Under the pieces are notes generated by a model. It made no database searches, was not told the origin of the DNA, and worked only from the letters and a program-made list of their open reading frames with translations. Positions 11,701 to 22,600 of a DNA stretch of 64,000 bases are shown piece by piece (within the stretch, counting starts at the first letter, position 1; each line of letters opens with the position of its first letter). The DNA comes from Meconema thalassinum (lineage: Eukaryota; Arthropoda; Insecta; Orthoptera; Tettigoniidae): assembly GCA_946902985.2 (NCBI GenBank), contig OX336388.2, positions 227,066,467-227,130,466 on the forward strand, read 5' to 3'. A program made the translations under genes and the position numbers.

Positions 11701-12871
11701 TCTTTATCCGACCAGGTCTCGAATCAAAGACTTCCTTCTGTTCCAGCAATAACTGCTTTAAATTTTCCTTCTCTTTTAGCCCAATTTTCGCTTCTTCTAG
11801 CTTCTCCGAAATGTATTCTTCCAATTTGGGTTCCAGATCTTTTTCCAAGTCTGTGGCTAGTGTTTTGAGCTCCGCTTCTAACTGCTCAATGGCTAACACT
11901 TCTTCATCAGCCACATCTCTGTATGTATGCCATACTTGTTCACTGGATCCTGGTTCAATTTCATTGAGTGCGACCTCTAAGCCTTCAGCTTCTTCATTCA
12001 CATGGAACATAACCCTGTCCTGTGCTAGGTCAATTATCACTCTGTATTCCCTTATAAACTCTGCCCCAATAAGTAGGTTATAAGGTAGTTTGTTCACTAA
12101 CAGAAAACTCTGTGAGAAAATAGAGCCTCCTATCTGTAAATCTAGGAATACCTGGTATTTACATATCATTGTTCTGTCTGGAATTACCCCTTTAATTTTG
12201 ACACTGGAGATCGGTATCTTCAAAATGTTCTCTCTCCGGGCTATTTCATTATATAGAGCTTGTGTCATCAGGCTCACTGTTGATCCTGTGTCTAGCAGAC
12301 TTCTGACTTTTAATCCTGCCACTCTCACAATTATAATAGGCAATTCTCTCTTGACCATGACCTGTGGTCCTCCTGTATCCTCAATCAATTCTTCTGGTTT
12401 GGCTATCCAATTGATGATGTTAATAGACTTCCATCCATCAGTCTCGAGCTCTTCTAATTTTGGCGTTTTTTTTTTCTTCAGCGCCCGCCCCTTTGGAGTT
12501 CCTTCTCTCCTGTTCGCTGCGCTGTAGTTCCAAACTCTTAGCTCCATCTCCATATCTGTCTGGCGATGTCCTGTTCTGCATGACTTCTTGCCAGCGGACT
12601 TGTGATTTCTGGGGCTCATCTCCCCTTTCTTCGAGGTATCGCAAAGAAGCATGATATCGCTCTTCTGCCTCGTCATCGAAGTTACTTCTTCTCTCTTGGG
12701 GTCTCCAATTTCTATTATTGCCTTCCTGGCCATTATTACCTCCATTGTTATGGTACGGTTTGCCCCTGTTATTGTGTTTATTCCACGAACTTCGACCTCT
12801 TCCTGCTTTATTAGCATTTCCTTTGTACCTTGACTGCCATTTTCTGGGTTCCTGTTCCCATTGCCGTCCAT
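8795..12871 (-). CDS. pol: Ty3/gypsy Pol polyprotein (PR-RT-RNaseH-IN), copy A
   Basis: An intact frame of 1,358 codons. The aspartic protease motif LLDTGST has its active aspartate near residue 194. Reverse transcriptase carries YVDD near 555-558, and RNase H carries TDAS near 703. The integrase zinc-binding region has HRAFGH followed by CDLC near 954. The integrase catalytic residues are D986, D1046 and E1081; the last two are 35 apart in a HPEASPVER-type context. A GPF/Y-like C-terminal module follows, ending in IANLKIYY, then a short Leu/Arg-rich coiled coil. There is no chromodomain and no env frame. The order PR-RT-RH-IN is that of Ty3/gypsy. The first ATG is 12871, just after an in-frame TAG, and the first 145 codons overlap gag in another frame. 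Pol may therefore be made by frameshifting, with the N-terminal codons unused. All catalytic residues I can check are present, so it may be active. Confidence 0.93.
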   Translation of the reverse strand: MDGNGNRNPENGSQGTKEMLIKQEEVEVRGINTITGANRTITMEVIMARKAIIEIGDPKREEVTSMTRQKSDIMLLCDTSKKGEMSPRNHKSAGKKSCRTGHRQTDMEMELRVWNYSAANRREGTPKGRALKKKKTPKLEELETDGWKSINIINWIAKPEELIEDTGGPQVMVKRELPIIIVRVAGLKVRSLLDTGSTVSLMTQALYNEIARRENILKIPISSVKIKGVIPDRTMICKYQVFLDLQIGGSIFSQSFLLVNKLPYNLLIGAEFIREYRVIIDLAQDRVMFHVNEEAEGLEVALNEIEPGSSEQVWHTYRDVADEEVLAIEQLEAELKTLATDLEKDLEPKLEEYISEKLEEAKIGLKEKENLKQLLLEQKEVFDSRPGRIKNFTYAFQVSEWTPFRQKPYPIAEKHYAKVKEAIQEMLEAGVIEKTPTPYVSPLVIVPKTDGSVRVCLDLRRLNLRVIPEFDQVPPIKEILRKFKGKTIFSNLDITSSFHHLELEKKTSLLTGFMFDQHTFTFLRLLFGLKTAGSALIRALDRNLSDEVKESTIRYVDDILLTSESLEEHMRDLKKLLDDLREANFKVNIKKSHFCQREVKFLGHVIDANGVKPNPDKLEVIRNFPRPTKVKHVRQYLGVIGFFSNHCPNYTATVAPLQDLLKKGGRWNWTEQCQEAFVRSKQMLLEYVKLGYPDYTQKFIIQTDASLIGIGAMLFQENVDQPEKKVFIAFISRRLRAHEKNYTITEIELLAILYALQSWHKLVYGFRIVLRTDHKALTFLLKTDLSSQRLTRWSLYIQQFNVEIEYCPGKENVIPDILSRYPREEEVLAVQIENRDQKTLDDLRNITNLQREDPWLKMIIDYFEGRLARGTAIYREAEALATDYVWYNQILHRWDDADHTRQRIVIPASLQRRLVWLAHRAFGHPGIDKICALLKEAFTWPKLRETVRNAIRTCDLCQRVKPNPFLMRQRPIPLLPEKPRQLLSIDNFGPLPRARRGNRHIFVAMDVFSKMVVLCPIQKTSSKQVLKRLKERVIPILGKPDNILSDHGSCFTSAEFRRELETLGIRQILSTIRHPEASPVERVMREIQKYMKIYCSEAKWRWIEFLEVIEYCINNTVHEATGQVPVTLHLDQRPERPWNGVIPLPVDAQPGRELRIQRTFEYLKAQAERRQRRNRAKRYHKPLLVGQKVLIKKPASSDPEARKYKKFIFAYHGPFEVIRDLQNNAYRLRHLENGNEVVMNIANLKIYYSPEEFDEPEEELVTHTQLNVESGGSQAGRPECWNGETGQETDSLPRVSGEQKECQCLREFYEEMVRVAREVEAVNATLRRENRQLRNKAECGRGNTTNPLAARQGEGPQT

Positions 12872-14744
12872 AGGAATCTAAAGTTTCTGTGATCGTGGCC
12901 TTGTTGTTCCTTGGAGCTTGCTGTTGGTCAGTCTGTGTGTTGGTCACGTGGACTTGTTCCACGGTTCGACTCTGACGCATAGTATTTGCTGTGGTGAGGT
13001 CCAGTTGCCTTAGAACTGTCTCCATTTCCATAGCAGTTTTCGCATTAGCCGAGATTAGTAGCCTTTGGATCTCGTATGGAAGCTGTTTGGCGATAGCAAT
13101 GCATAGCTCCAGTTCACTAGGTTTTTGATCCAGCTCTTTAAAACGACACATCTGCGATATGAAGAATTCTGCGTACTTCGTCGGGTTGTTCGTGCTGTAC
13201 TTTTTGGCATACAAATCCAGCCGTAAATTCTGCTGAGTCGCGGCGTCCCAATATCTTTTCAAGAATGCCTCGCGGAATTCCTCAACAGTATCAAAAGTGT
13301 AACGGAAGCTGCGAAACCATAATGCGCACTCCCCCTCTGTTAACTTCTCTATAGCACGTAGCCTACGCTCCTGCGGTATTCGTGCATCATTGAGATATTC
13401 AGTCACTTCCTTTAACCAATATTTTGGTGTCATACTACAGTGACTACCTGAAAATTTCCTAGGTTTTTCTTCGCTTGCCCTAATGACGTTTATCACCTGG
13501 GTGTGCATCGCGTTTTCATGTGGCGTCGATGCCGCAATTGGTACACCTGGCGTCATGTAAGGACTTTCTCCTGCACCTGCAGCATTCCTGCTTATAGGTT
13601 GGGTTTCTAGGTCTGCCCACCTTGTTTTTCTTATATCCTCTATGCTGCCTTCACTTGACTTAGGATACTTCAGAAGTGTCTCCTCCTGTGCTATTATCCT
13701 AGTCTCCATTTGGTTATGGCGCATTTCTGCTCTTTCTAGGCGAGTAATGACTTCTTTTTCTATTCTCGTAAGCCTATCTCGGTTTTCCTCGGCTACTTGA
13801 AAAATTTTCACCTTGTCTTCTTTCAGACTTTGTTTGATATGGGATATTTCATCCTCTACGTCCTCTTTAATTTGAGCAAGGGTCTTGTCGCTTGCCTCTG
13901 TTTTCTGGCCTTCTCTTATTTCGAGTTCTTCTCTCAGACCTTTAATTTCATCTTGAATGTGTCCATTGACTTTAGACAATTCATTCCGGACCTTGGTGAT
14001 CTCGCCTCTATTTTCCTCTTGTCTTTTATTGACTATGATAATGTCGCTTTGCACTTGGTCCAGTTCTTTATGAACTTTACCCATCTGACCTTTCACGTTG
14101 CCTACCAGCTCCTTACTTTCCTGAGCGATAGCCTTAATTTCGCCTATTTCCTGGCATTGACCTAATATATTCTGGTCCTGTTTCTTGAGGTCTCCGTTAA
14201 TTGCTCTAGCGTAGCTTTTCAATTTCTGGTCCCATTTGGAGTCGTTCTCCTCTAATCTCTGGTCTACTGTTTTCGTAAACTCTGCGAACTGTTTCGCTTG
14301 GCGTTCGAGATTCGCCTCGTTTTGGATCTGAATATCCTTAATATCGTTAGACAACGCCTCTAATTTACTGTTGGTTTGCTCCTGAGCATGCCTACACGCT
14401 TGCAAATTACCCTCAAGTTTGGCTTCTATGGCCTCGAAACGTTTGTCAGTATTCACCTGCATTTCCGATACAATGCTTACAACAGTATCTGTTACTTCGG
14501 TCTTAATGACTTCTTGCATTTGACCTAACTTATTGTTTAATTCATCTTTATATTCAACCTTATTTGCCTCTAAACGGTTGTTTAATTCAATCTGGTTATT
14601 GTTCATTGCAACCTGATTGGCATCTAAACGAGCATTTATACTATCCTGGAACGCCTTGGTTTCCAGTTTACTCTGCTCATGAACAGCATCAAAATGTTGT
14701 TTCAGTCCTGCAATAACTTGCAAGATCTCCTCCGTACCTGACAT
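12438..14744 (-). CDS. gag: Ty3/gypsy Gag with long coiled-coil N-terminus, copy A
   Basis: A frame of 768 codons from the ATG at 14744; open sequence extends a few codons upstream without another ATG. Residues 1 to about 380 are charged and heptad-like, rich in Glu, Lys, Gln and Asn, and predict a long coiled coil. About residues 425-600 match the retrotransposon Gag (capsid-like) pattern, with KFSGS, WLKEV, ALWFRSFR and F-REAFLKRYW blocks. The C-terminus is Arg/Gly/Asn-rich and basic, with no CCHC zinc knuckle, so RNA binding would rest on the basic RG-type stretch. Gag should form the particle and package the genomic RNA. The frame overlaps pol by 434 bp. Ten consecutive A lie 26 nt upstream of the TGA stop. 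Copy B differs by one visible residue (Ile to Ser in a KAT-TETLD context). Confidence 0.9.
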   Translation of the reverse strand: MSGTEEILQVIAGLKQHFDAVHEQSKLETKAFQDSINARLDANQVAMNNNQIELNNRLEANKVEYKDELNNKLGQMQEVIKTEVTDTVVSIVSEMQVNTDKRFEAIEAKLEGNLQACRHAQEQTNSKLEALSNDIKDIQIQNEANLERQAKQFAEFTKTVDQRLEENDSKWDQKLKSYARAINGDLKKQDQNILGQCQEIGEIKAIAQESKELVGNVKGQMGKVHKELDQVQSDIIIVNKRQEENRGEITKVRNELSKVNGHIQDEIKGLREELEIREGQKTEASDKTLAQIKEDVEDEISHIKQSLKEDKVKIFQVAEENRDRLTRIEKEVITRLERAEMRHNQMETRIIAQEETLLKYPKSSEGSIEDIRKTRWADLETQPISRNAAGAGESPYMTPGVPIAASTPHENAMHTQVINVIRASEEKPRKFSGSHCSMTPKYWLKEVTEYLNDARIPQERRLRAIEKLTEGECALWFRSFRYTFDTVEEFREAFLKRYWDAATQQNLRLDLYAKKYSTNNPTKYAEFFISQMCRFKELDQKPSELELCIAIAKQLPYEIQRLLISANAKTAMEMETVLRQLDLTTANTMRQSRTVEQVHVTNTQTDQQQAPRNNKATITETLDSYGRQWEQEPRKWQSRYKGNANKAGRGRSSWNKHNNRGKPYHNNGGNNGQEGNNRNWRPQERRSNFDDEAEERYHASLRYLEERGDEPQKSQVRWQEVMQNRTSPDRYGDGAKSLELQRSEQERRNSKGAGAEEKKNAKIRRARD
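12466..12475 (-). promoter_or_regulatory. A10 homopolymer in the gag-pol overlap, candidate frameshift or slippage site
   Basis: On the minus strand GAAGAAAAAAAAAACGCC lies shortly before the gag stop. Pol is in the +1 frame relative to gag here, so a +1 (or -2) ribosomal shift, or loss of one A by transcriptional or reverse-transcription slippage, would fuse Gag to Pol. The run is also A10 in copy B (23292-23301). The mechanism is inferred from position and frame only. Confidence 0.5.
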
Positions 14745-15437
14745 TTTACAATAACACACTTAAATATGCAGGCAGGCTTCCTGGAAAAATATGTGGATAC
14801 GTTTCGAAGAGAAACATCAAACACTGCACACATATTGTGAAGTCGTACAAAACCTGATAATATTATAGTAGATTGTGGATTGGGTATGTAACGCTAGTAC
14901 CCTTAGGCCATTCTCTTCTCAATAGAGAGATTCTGCGTTACCTCAAAAGCCTACTGAATTCAACAATCACTCAAACACAGTTTGAGGCAAAACAATTACT
15001 ATGGTTTTCCCCATGGAATACCATAAAAAATCTATGGGTTTTCCCTAAATCCCATAAGCTCCACGTATTCTGGGCGCCATGATAAATTAATATCAGAGGG
15101 TGGTACTAGTATTAGTAGGACATCGGCCATATTTTTATTTACTATAAAAACTGTTCAGGGAGTGGTTTTTACTGCCGAAAGCCCCACTTTGGGCCACGCC
15201 ATGATAAATTAATAGAGCTTTTACTACCATAGACCCCACAGATGGGCGTCATGGTAAATGAATAGCGATATGCACAATCTATCAAAATTTATATATACGT
15301 ATCGGAACTTAGCTATGGATTAGGAGCGGTCACACCCTACTTCGTTAATTCTTACTTTAATAGAGTTGTGTGCATTAAATCTGACCGACTTTAGTCGTAC
15401 CTTTAGCTCAAATCACAGTATAGGACATCAATTCCCA
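14745..15437 (-). other. Untranslated leader between 5' LTR and gag, copy A
   Basis: About 690 bp without a convincing frame. It holds three imperfect copies of a block reading GCCATGATAAATTAATA on the plus strand (15076-15091, 15198-15215, 15248-15265). These are candidates for packaging or structural elements because of their place between the primer site and gag. The same blocks recur in copy B at +10,826. Confidence 0.55.
15421..15437 (-). other. Putative primer binding site, copy A
   Basis: Directly after the 5' LTR end (...GGGTACA) the minus strand reads TGGGAATTGATGTCCTA. It starts with the TGG expected from a tRNA CCA end. I could not assign a tRNA. The same sequence follows the right LTR at 26247-26263. 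Confidence 0.5.
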
Positions 15438-18400
15438 TGTACCCATGTGAGTAATCTCGTTGGATAATATGCATCTGCCTCCAACTAGCATCAGCTCTCA
15501 GGCGTGTACGGTAACCCCAATTTTGCAGTGCATATTTTGGATTTGAGGCAAAAAGGTATCAACTCTACAATGATAAAGCACAACTCTATTCTAAAACTTT
15601 AATTCATTGAAATAAATCATGGCTTCAAACACAAAACAATACCCAAAAAGCATAAAATAAAAGCAAACAAAAATTTTTACTTCCACAATCCACAAGTAAA
15701 CAAATATGAAATCACAACAAAGTCATAACTAGCCATAATGCTTTACCCTTCTGTGAACTTCACAAGGATATACTAGTGCGCTGATGCACCTACGACTTCA
15801 AAACAAACTGTACATTAACATAACAGTCATACAATGTGACTTCTTTAATATTACAACAAGGATTATTCCTTAAACCTCTTTATGTTAAACAATTATGTGT
15901 GCCGTGCGTGTTTTAATATTTTCTTCTCACCGATGAAATGCTTTGCATGCATTTACCTATTTGGACGTTGCACCAAAATCAACGTGCAACTCCATAATTA
16001 TGTAAGCTACCCCCTACACATCCTCCAATTATATGGTTTCACCGCATGCTGTCTGTGATTCCTAGATAAAACGTTACGTTATAGCTTATGTCGGATTGTA
16101 CGATAGACTACCTCGCGCTCATGGCGATTGGCATCTAGTCACCAACCACATGACTTGGTTCCAGTGACAGTACAAATATATCATGTAACTATTCGTCAGA
16201 TAGCTAAATTAATGAACCATCAGGATTAACTATAATTATCCATGTGTTCACAAACCACATGGCTATAATACTCAACATAACAATCTTGCATTATATGTCA
16301 TTTCAACAAGGTCTAGACTCTTCCCTCTTTTACTTGCCTGAGCGGTCCGGGTGGTTGGCTCCGACCCTCGGCTAAGGAAATCGCTACACAATAGAAAGTG
16401 GAATGGGTCGTTTCACCAATTACCTCGACCTTTCTAAAAGTTTGAAAGCCTCCCTCTCTCTAAGCAGTGGAGATTTACAAGACAAAATATTGTGTCCTGA
16501 CCGACACACATGTTCCCAAAGGATCTTAATTGACTATTATGCCAACAGGTATTGAATGAGCTTTTGTAATTATTCCTACGTCGAGGATAATGATTAATTA
16601 ATGGCCTCACATGGGTCCATCCAACATGAAGGTTCGGGGTTCGTAATGCATGAGCCTGGCGGTTGACCGATGTCTCAAGTATAATATAGGCGCACAAAAC
16701 CACTGTCGCCATGAGTTTTCGCTGCCCACGAGCGTACATAACTCATCTATAAGTTCTCGGGAAATCATGGAGCTGCGAGGTGTCCCTGTTTCCTCGGCTC
16801 TTATAAAGATTCCAATCCGGAACACATTTCAATCCTTTCTTCAGAGTTAGGGTCCATCACTACAACTCTGGAATAGATAATATCTCCAACAATGTCCACG
16901 ACATAGGAGAATTCATACGTAGAATAGACTATCTGGCCCCTAATGCTCCATGCTACGACATTCCGACCTCTAATATTAAGAGAAATCTAACATTTACTCT
17001 ATAAGCTTCTCAATTAAGCTGCAAATTCAATTCAATAAAAGCTCTTTCATTACTGGTATCATTACCGAATATATGCAATATTCTGATATAAAACTTCTTT
17101 CCATAGTTACTGTAATGTAATCTCATTGTAACATCTCCCTGCTTAGATTGATAAGTCTTGCACTTAGCGTTAATAATTCTCGCTTACAACAATTTATTTG
17201 TTTCCTGATGTGTTCATTCATACTCTTAATAACCATTATTATTATTATCATCATTTCTCACTGACATAAATGACCAAAATCATAATTTACCATTATTATT
17301 ATAAATCTCATTGACATAAATGACCAAAATCATCATTTATTATTATTCTCACATAAATTACCAAATTTCCGACATAGCTAGACGTTTTAAACTCGAACAA
17401 TCGCGTTCGTTGCATTTACATAACTGATTGCCATTCTTAATTCATAGTGGGAATAATTACTCCACTTAATGATACAAATCAACATTTCAACTCTATAAAA
17501 ATCAACTCATTACTGATTAAACATGGAGGATCAGCCTCCTAACTGACTTTTACTGGCATCTATAAGGAATTCACAATATCTTTACGGAATCACAGACATG
17601 CATCGGTCCATACTTCTACATGATCATAACCATAATTTGTGGGGTACTTACATCTCTATAGGCATCTAAGGTGGCTCCGACCAATCATATTCTTCCATGT
17701 CGCCCGCCATAATGGGTTTAACGCGACATATTTCTCTTGTTTACACACATTTGATTACACATAATTTCTATCACCAACACGACACGTTGCATACCTTTCA
17801 GGAAGTTATCACTCCCCAAACATGTGAAACACTTCATCAAACACTACTTTAAATGATATTTTTACATATACATTACACTGAACACTCGTCACTTATACAC
17901 ACTTCAATGCTGAAATTCCCTAGCAGAGATCGAAATTGCAGGTGTCGACGGCATCTTACGTTACCAACTCCTGATTGAAAGTCTGGTTATCTGCTCTCGG
18001 AACTCTCCAACAGTTTTATGACGATCATTACTCCTACAGTAAGCGTCCTGCGTTACATCAATACGCTGGCTCCCAAACATGAGCGTTAACATCTGGTACT
18101 CTCATGGCAATACCAAACACTTAGTAGAGTTTCTTTCGCGCATTCTATCGTAGTTACACATATACGATTAGTTAATACTATACACACTGCGCTTAATAAA
18201 GTTCAACACTTTCACAAATAATTATATACAATAGTGCTACCGTTAGTCTATACGGTGCTTCGTAACTGAACACGTCATAGTTCGTGCGGCTGATTATGCC
18301 TGTATCACGACTATTATTCAATACAAGCGTATTTACTGTTTCTATTACACATACCCGTCTTTGTTCGGCGTCTTGATGAATAGAATCGTCATGCGTTTTG

Positions 18401-19539
18401 CCTTGACGAACTTGCTTCAACCTGGCTGTAGCTGACTGAAGTTTCACTCGAAGACTGCACGTAGCTTATTTGAAGACTTCTGTCTGCGGCTTACACGCTG
18501 TCTCGTACTGCTGCATATTTGCTGCATACTGATTGCAACTTATTGCCATTGTGCTACAATTGACAATTGAGTAAGACTGTAACTGGCTGTAACTGCGCTT
18601 GGCGGCATGTAGACTGCGTGACAACTGAGTTAGACTGAGCTTGACTGAGTTAGAACAGAGTGAGTTTCAAAGTGAGGTTCAACTGAGAGCTCCTCCTGGG
18701 GTCTACTCCCTTATATCGGATTTCCACAGAAAGTAGAGCAACATCTTCCCGCGTAATCTTCGCTCCTCTCACAGCATGATTCAGGTCTTCAAACCATGAT
18801 CATTGTGTTCCTCTCTCTTCACAGGTCCCAAAACTATATGTGTGCAAAGGAATCGCTCGTTCAATTAATTAATATTAATTCCTTTCTCCATGGCGTGGGA
18901 CGCTACCTAGTCGGGAAATCCCCTACAACATCTCCACATCCATCCGCGAACAATGGTCGTTTTACAGTCCTTACGCACATCACTAAATATGCACCAATTT
19001 CGCAGGTAAAAGACTCTAAAATTATCTTCTTGCCAAGATATTCACCTGTGTGCAACTCTCATCTCGATTCGTTACTCCAATCACGAGTAATCAATGATTT
19101 TTCTGGGCATTTCACCGCCCCTACTCCAAATCTATTCTCCGTCGGGGAATAACTGTGTCATTATTCAGGCCTCTCCCCTGCTCCAGACGACATAATGGGG
19201 TGACAGAGATGGACGTGGCTCCACTGGGACCAACCCACAATTCTGGGCCGATTAGTAAATGTCAGCTCTGCCCTCCTCTGTGCTTCAAACTCCCAATAGC
19301 TTACACCAAATCGTCTTATAATGATATAATCTGCTCATTATTTCCTACATTATTTTAATAAATAATGCCATTTCATCAAAAATCACACCAGTGATTAACT
19401 ATACATTTCTTTCGAGGGGTTTTCACCAAGAAACTCCCTGTACAGATCTCTGGTTCGCTTCCTGGCGGAACCTTTTTACTGAGATCACAGTCTCTGAGAA
19501 CCATGTTCGATTCCAGTCAGCATAACCCCATCGGGTTCA
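15438..19539 (-). repeat. LTR, middle copy (5' LTR of copy A and 3' LTR of copy B)
   Basis: This is the second of three direct repeats, with boundaries TGTACCC and GGGTTCA. It is shared by the two internal regions. No target duplication lies at either of its edges, so the array is not two separate neighbouring insertions. Every open frame I compared is identical to that in the left and right copies. Confidence 0.92.
18684..18716 (-). promoter_or_regulatory. LTR core promoter (TATA plus Inr), middle LTR
   Basis: Same TATAAG and TCAGT pair with 31-base spacing as in the left LTR. From this position it would transcribe gag-pol copy A. Confidence 0.6.
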
Positions 19540-19550
19540 TGTTCCCCTTG
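19540..19550 (-). other. Polypurine tract, internal copy B
   Basis: AAGGGGAACA on the minus strand directly before the middle LTR, identical to copy A. Confidence 0.75.
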
Positions 19551-19620
19551 CAAAACTTATAAAAGTCCAATGCAAGTGGCTTATATAAGTAACCAGCTGA
19601 CTGTCGACCACCGTCTGTGT

Positions 19621-22600
19621 TTACGTCTGGGGTCCTTCACCTTGTCTGGCTGCGAGTGGGTTAGTAGTGTTCCCCCTTCCACACTCGGCCTTGTTTCTGA
19701 GCTGTCTATTCTCCCTGCGAAGGGTCGCGTTTACAGCCTCAACCTCTCTGGCTACTCTGACCATTTCTTCATAGAATTCTCGCAAACACTGGCATTCTTT
19801 CTGCTCTCCGCTTACTCTGGGTAAACTGTCTGTTTCTTGTCCCGTCTCGCCGTTCCAACATTCAGGTCTGCCTGCTTGGCTGCCTCCGCTCTCCACGTTG
19901 AGTTGGGTGTGTGTTACTAATTCTTCTTCTGGTTCATCGAATTCTTCTGGCGAGTAATAAATTTTTAAGTTGGCTATGTTCATAACGACCTCGTTTCCAT
20001 TCTCTAAATGCCTTAACCTGTATGCATTGTTCTGGAGGTCTCTTATCACCTCGAACGGGCCGTGGTAAGCAAAAATGAACTTTTTATACTTCCGTGCCTC
20101 TGGATCTGAACTGGCGGGTTTCTTAATTAAAACTTTCTGTCCCACGAGAAGCGGTTTATGATACCTCTTCGCACGATTCCTTCTCTGACGTCTCTCCGCC
20201 TGTGCTTTGAGATATTCAAAGGTTCGTTGGATCCTCAATTCTCTACCGGGCTGTGCGTCTACAGGTAATGGAATAACACCATTCCACGGTCTCTCTGGTC
20301 TCTGATCCAGATGTAGAGTAACGGGAACCTGACCTGTCGCCTCATGTACAGTATTATTTATACAGTATTCAATTACTTCTAGAAATTCAATCCAACGCCA
20401 CTTCGCTTCAGAACAGTAGATCTTCATGTATTTCTGGATCTCTCTCATTACTCTTTCAACGGGACTTGCCTCAGGATGGCGAATGGTAGATAAAATCTGC
20501 CTAATTCCTAGAGTTTCCAGTTCTCGACGAAATTCTGCACTAGTAAAGCAACTTCCGTGGTCCGAGAGAATGTTATCCGGCTTCCCAAGAATCGGAATAA
20601 CTCTCTCTTTCAGGCGCTTCAAGACCTGTTTTGAACTTGTCTTTTGAATGGGGCACAACACCACCATTTTCGAAAATACATCCATGGCTACAAAAATGTG
20701 TCTATTGCCTCTACGTGCTCTAGGCAATGGTCCAAAGTTGTCGATACTCAATAGCTGCCTTGGCTTCTCTGGTAACAACGGGATAGGTCGTTGCCTCATT
20801 AAAAAGGGATTCGGCTTTACCCTTTGGCAAAGATCACATGTTCTAATAGCATTTCTCACCGTTTCTCTCAATTTTGGCCAAGTAAATGCTTCCTTCAACA
20901 GAGCACAGATTTTATCTATCCCCGGATGGCCAAATGCTCTGTGGGCTAGCCATACTAATCTCCTCTGCAAAGATGCAGGAATTACAATCCTTTGACGTGT
21001 ATGATCCGCATCGTCCCACCTGTGTAATATCTGATTATACCATACATAATCTGTTGCCAATGCCTCCGCCTCTCTGTATATCGCAGTTCCCCTTGCTAAG
21101 CGTCCCTCGAAGTAATCGATTATCATCTTCAACCATGGGTCTTCGCGTTGTAGGTTGGTAATGTTCCTTAAGTCATCCAACGTCTTCTGATCTCGATTCT
21201 CAATCTGGACCGCTAGTACTTCTTCTTCTCTAGGGTAACGACTTAATATGTCCGGTATTACATTCTCTTTCCCTGGACAGTATTCTATTTCCACATTAAA
21301 TTGCTGGATATACAGGGACCATCTTGTCAATCTCTGACTAGACAAATCTGTCTTTAACAAAAATGTTAAAGCTTTATGGTCTGTTCTCAGAACTATTCGG
21401 AAGCCGTACACGAGTTTGTGCCACGATTGCAACGCGTACAAAATTGCGAGCAATTCTATCTCTGTGATCGTGTAATTTTTCTCATGGGCTCTCAGTCTTC
21501 TGCTTATAAAGGCGATAAAAACTTTCTTCTCAGGCTGGTCAACATTTTCCTGGAATAGCATCGCTCCAATCCCAATAAGTGATGCATCCGTCTGTATGAT
21601 GAACTTCTGGGTATAATCTGGGTATCCCAGTTTCACATATTCCAAAAGCATTTGTTTTGACCTCACGAATGCTTCCTGACATTGCTCCGTCCAATTCCAT
21701 CTGCCGCCTTTCTTCAATAGGTCCTGCAGTGGTGCTACTGTCGCAGTATAGTTTGGGCAGTGGTTCGAAAAGAATCCAATTACTCCCAAATACTGTCGGA
21801 CGTGCTTAACTTTCGTGGGTCGAGGGAAATTCCGAATTACCTCCAATTTATCTGGATTAGGCTTCACTCCATTTGCATCAATAACATGCCCTAGGAATTT
21901 AACTTCCCTCTGACAGAAGTGCGATTTCTTGATATTAACCTTAAAGTTAGCCTCTCGAAGGTCATCTAGCAACTTCTTCAGGTCTCTCATGTGCTCCTCC
22001 AGAGATTCTGATGTGAGTAGAATGTCGTCTACATATCTGATGGTACTCTCTTTAACCTCATCTGATAGATTGCGATCTAACGCTCTTATCAGGGCTGAAC
22101 CAGCTGTTTTCAACCCAAAAAGTAGCCTTAAAAATGTGAATGTATGTTGATCAAACATAAATCCTGTCAACAGACTAGTTTTCTTCTCTAATTCAAGATG
22201 GTGGAAACTGGATGTGATATCCAAGTTTGAGAATATAGTTTTTCCTTTAAACTTCCTGAGGATCTCTTTAATAGGTGGCACTTGGTCAAATTCCGGAATA
22301 ACTCTCAAATTTAAGCGTCTCAGGTCCAAGCAGACTCTGACAGATCCGTCTGTCTTTGGTACAATTACCAATGGACTTACATAAGGCGTAGGTGTTTTCT
22401 CAATAACACCGGCCTCCAACATCTCCTGAATTGCCTCTTTCACTTTAGCATAATGCTTTTCAGCTATAGGGTAGGGTTTCTGCCTAAATGGTGTCCACTC
22501 ACTGACTTGAAAAGCATAAGTGAAGTTCTTTATCCGACCAGGTCTCGAATCAAAGACTTCCTTCTGTTCCAGCAATAACTGCTTTAAATTTTCCTTCTCT

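Noticed and set aside
8795..14759. Plus-strand frames over gag and pol
   Set aside because: They are shadows of the minus-strand coding regions with low-complexity or patternless translations.
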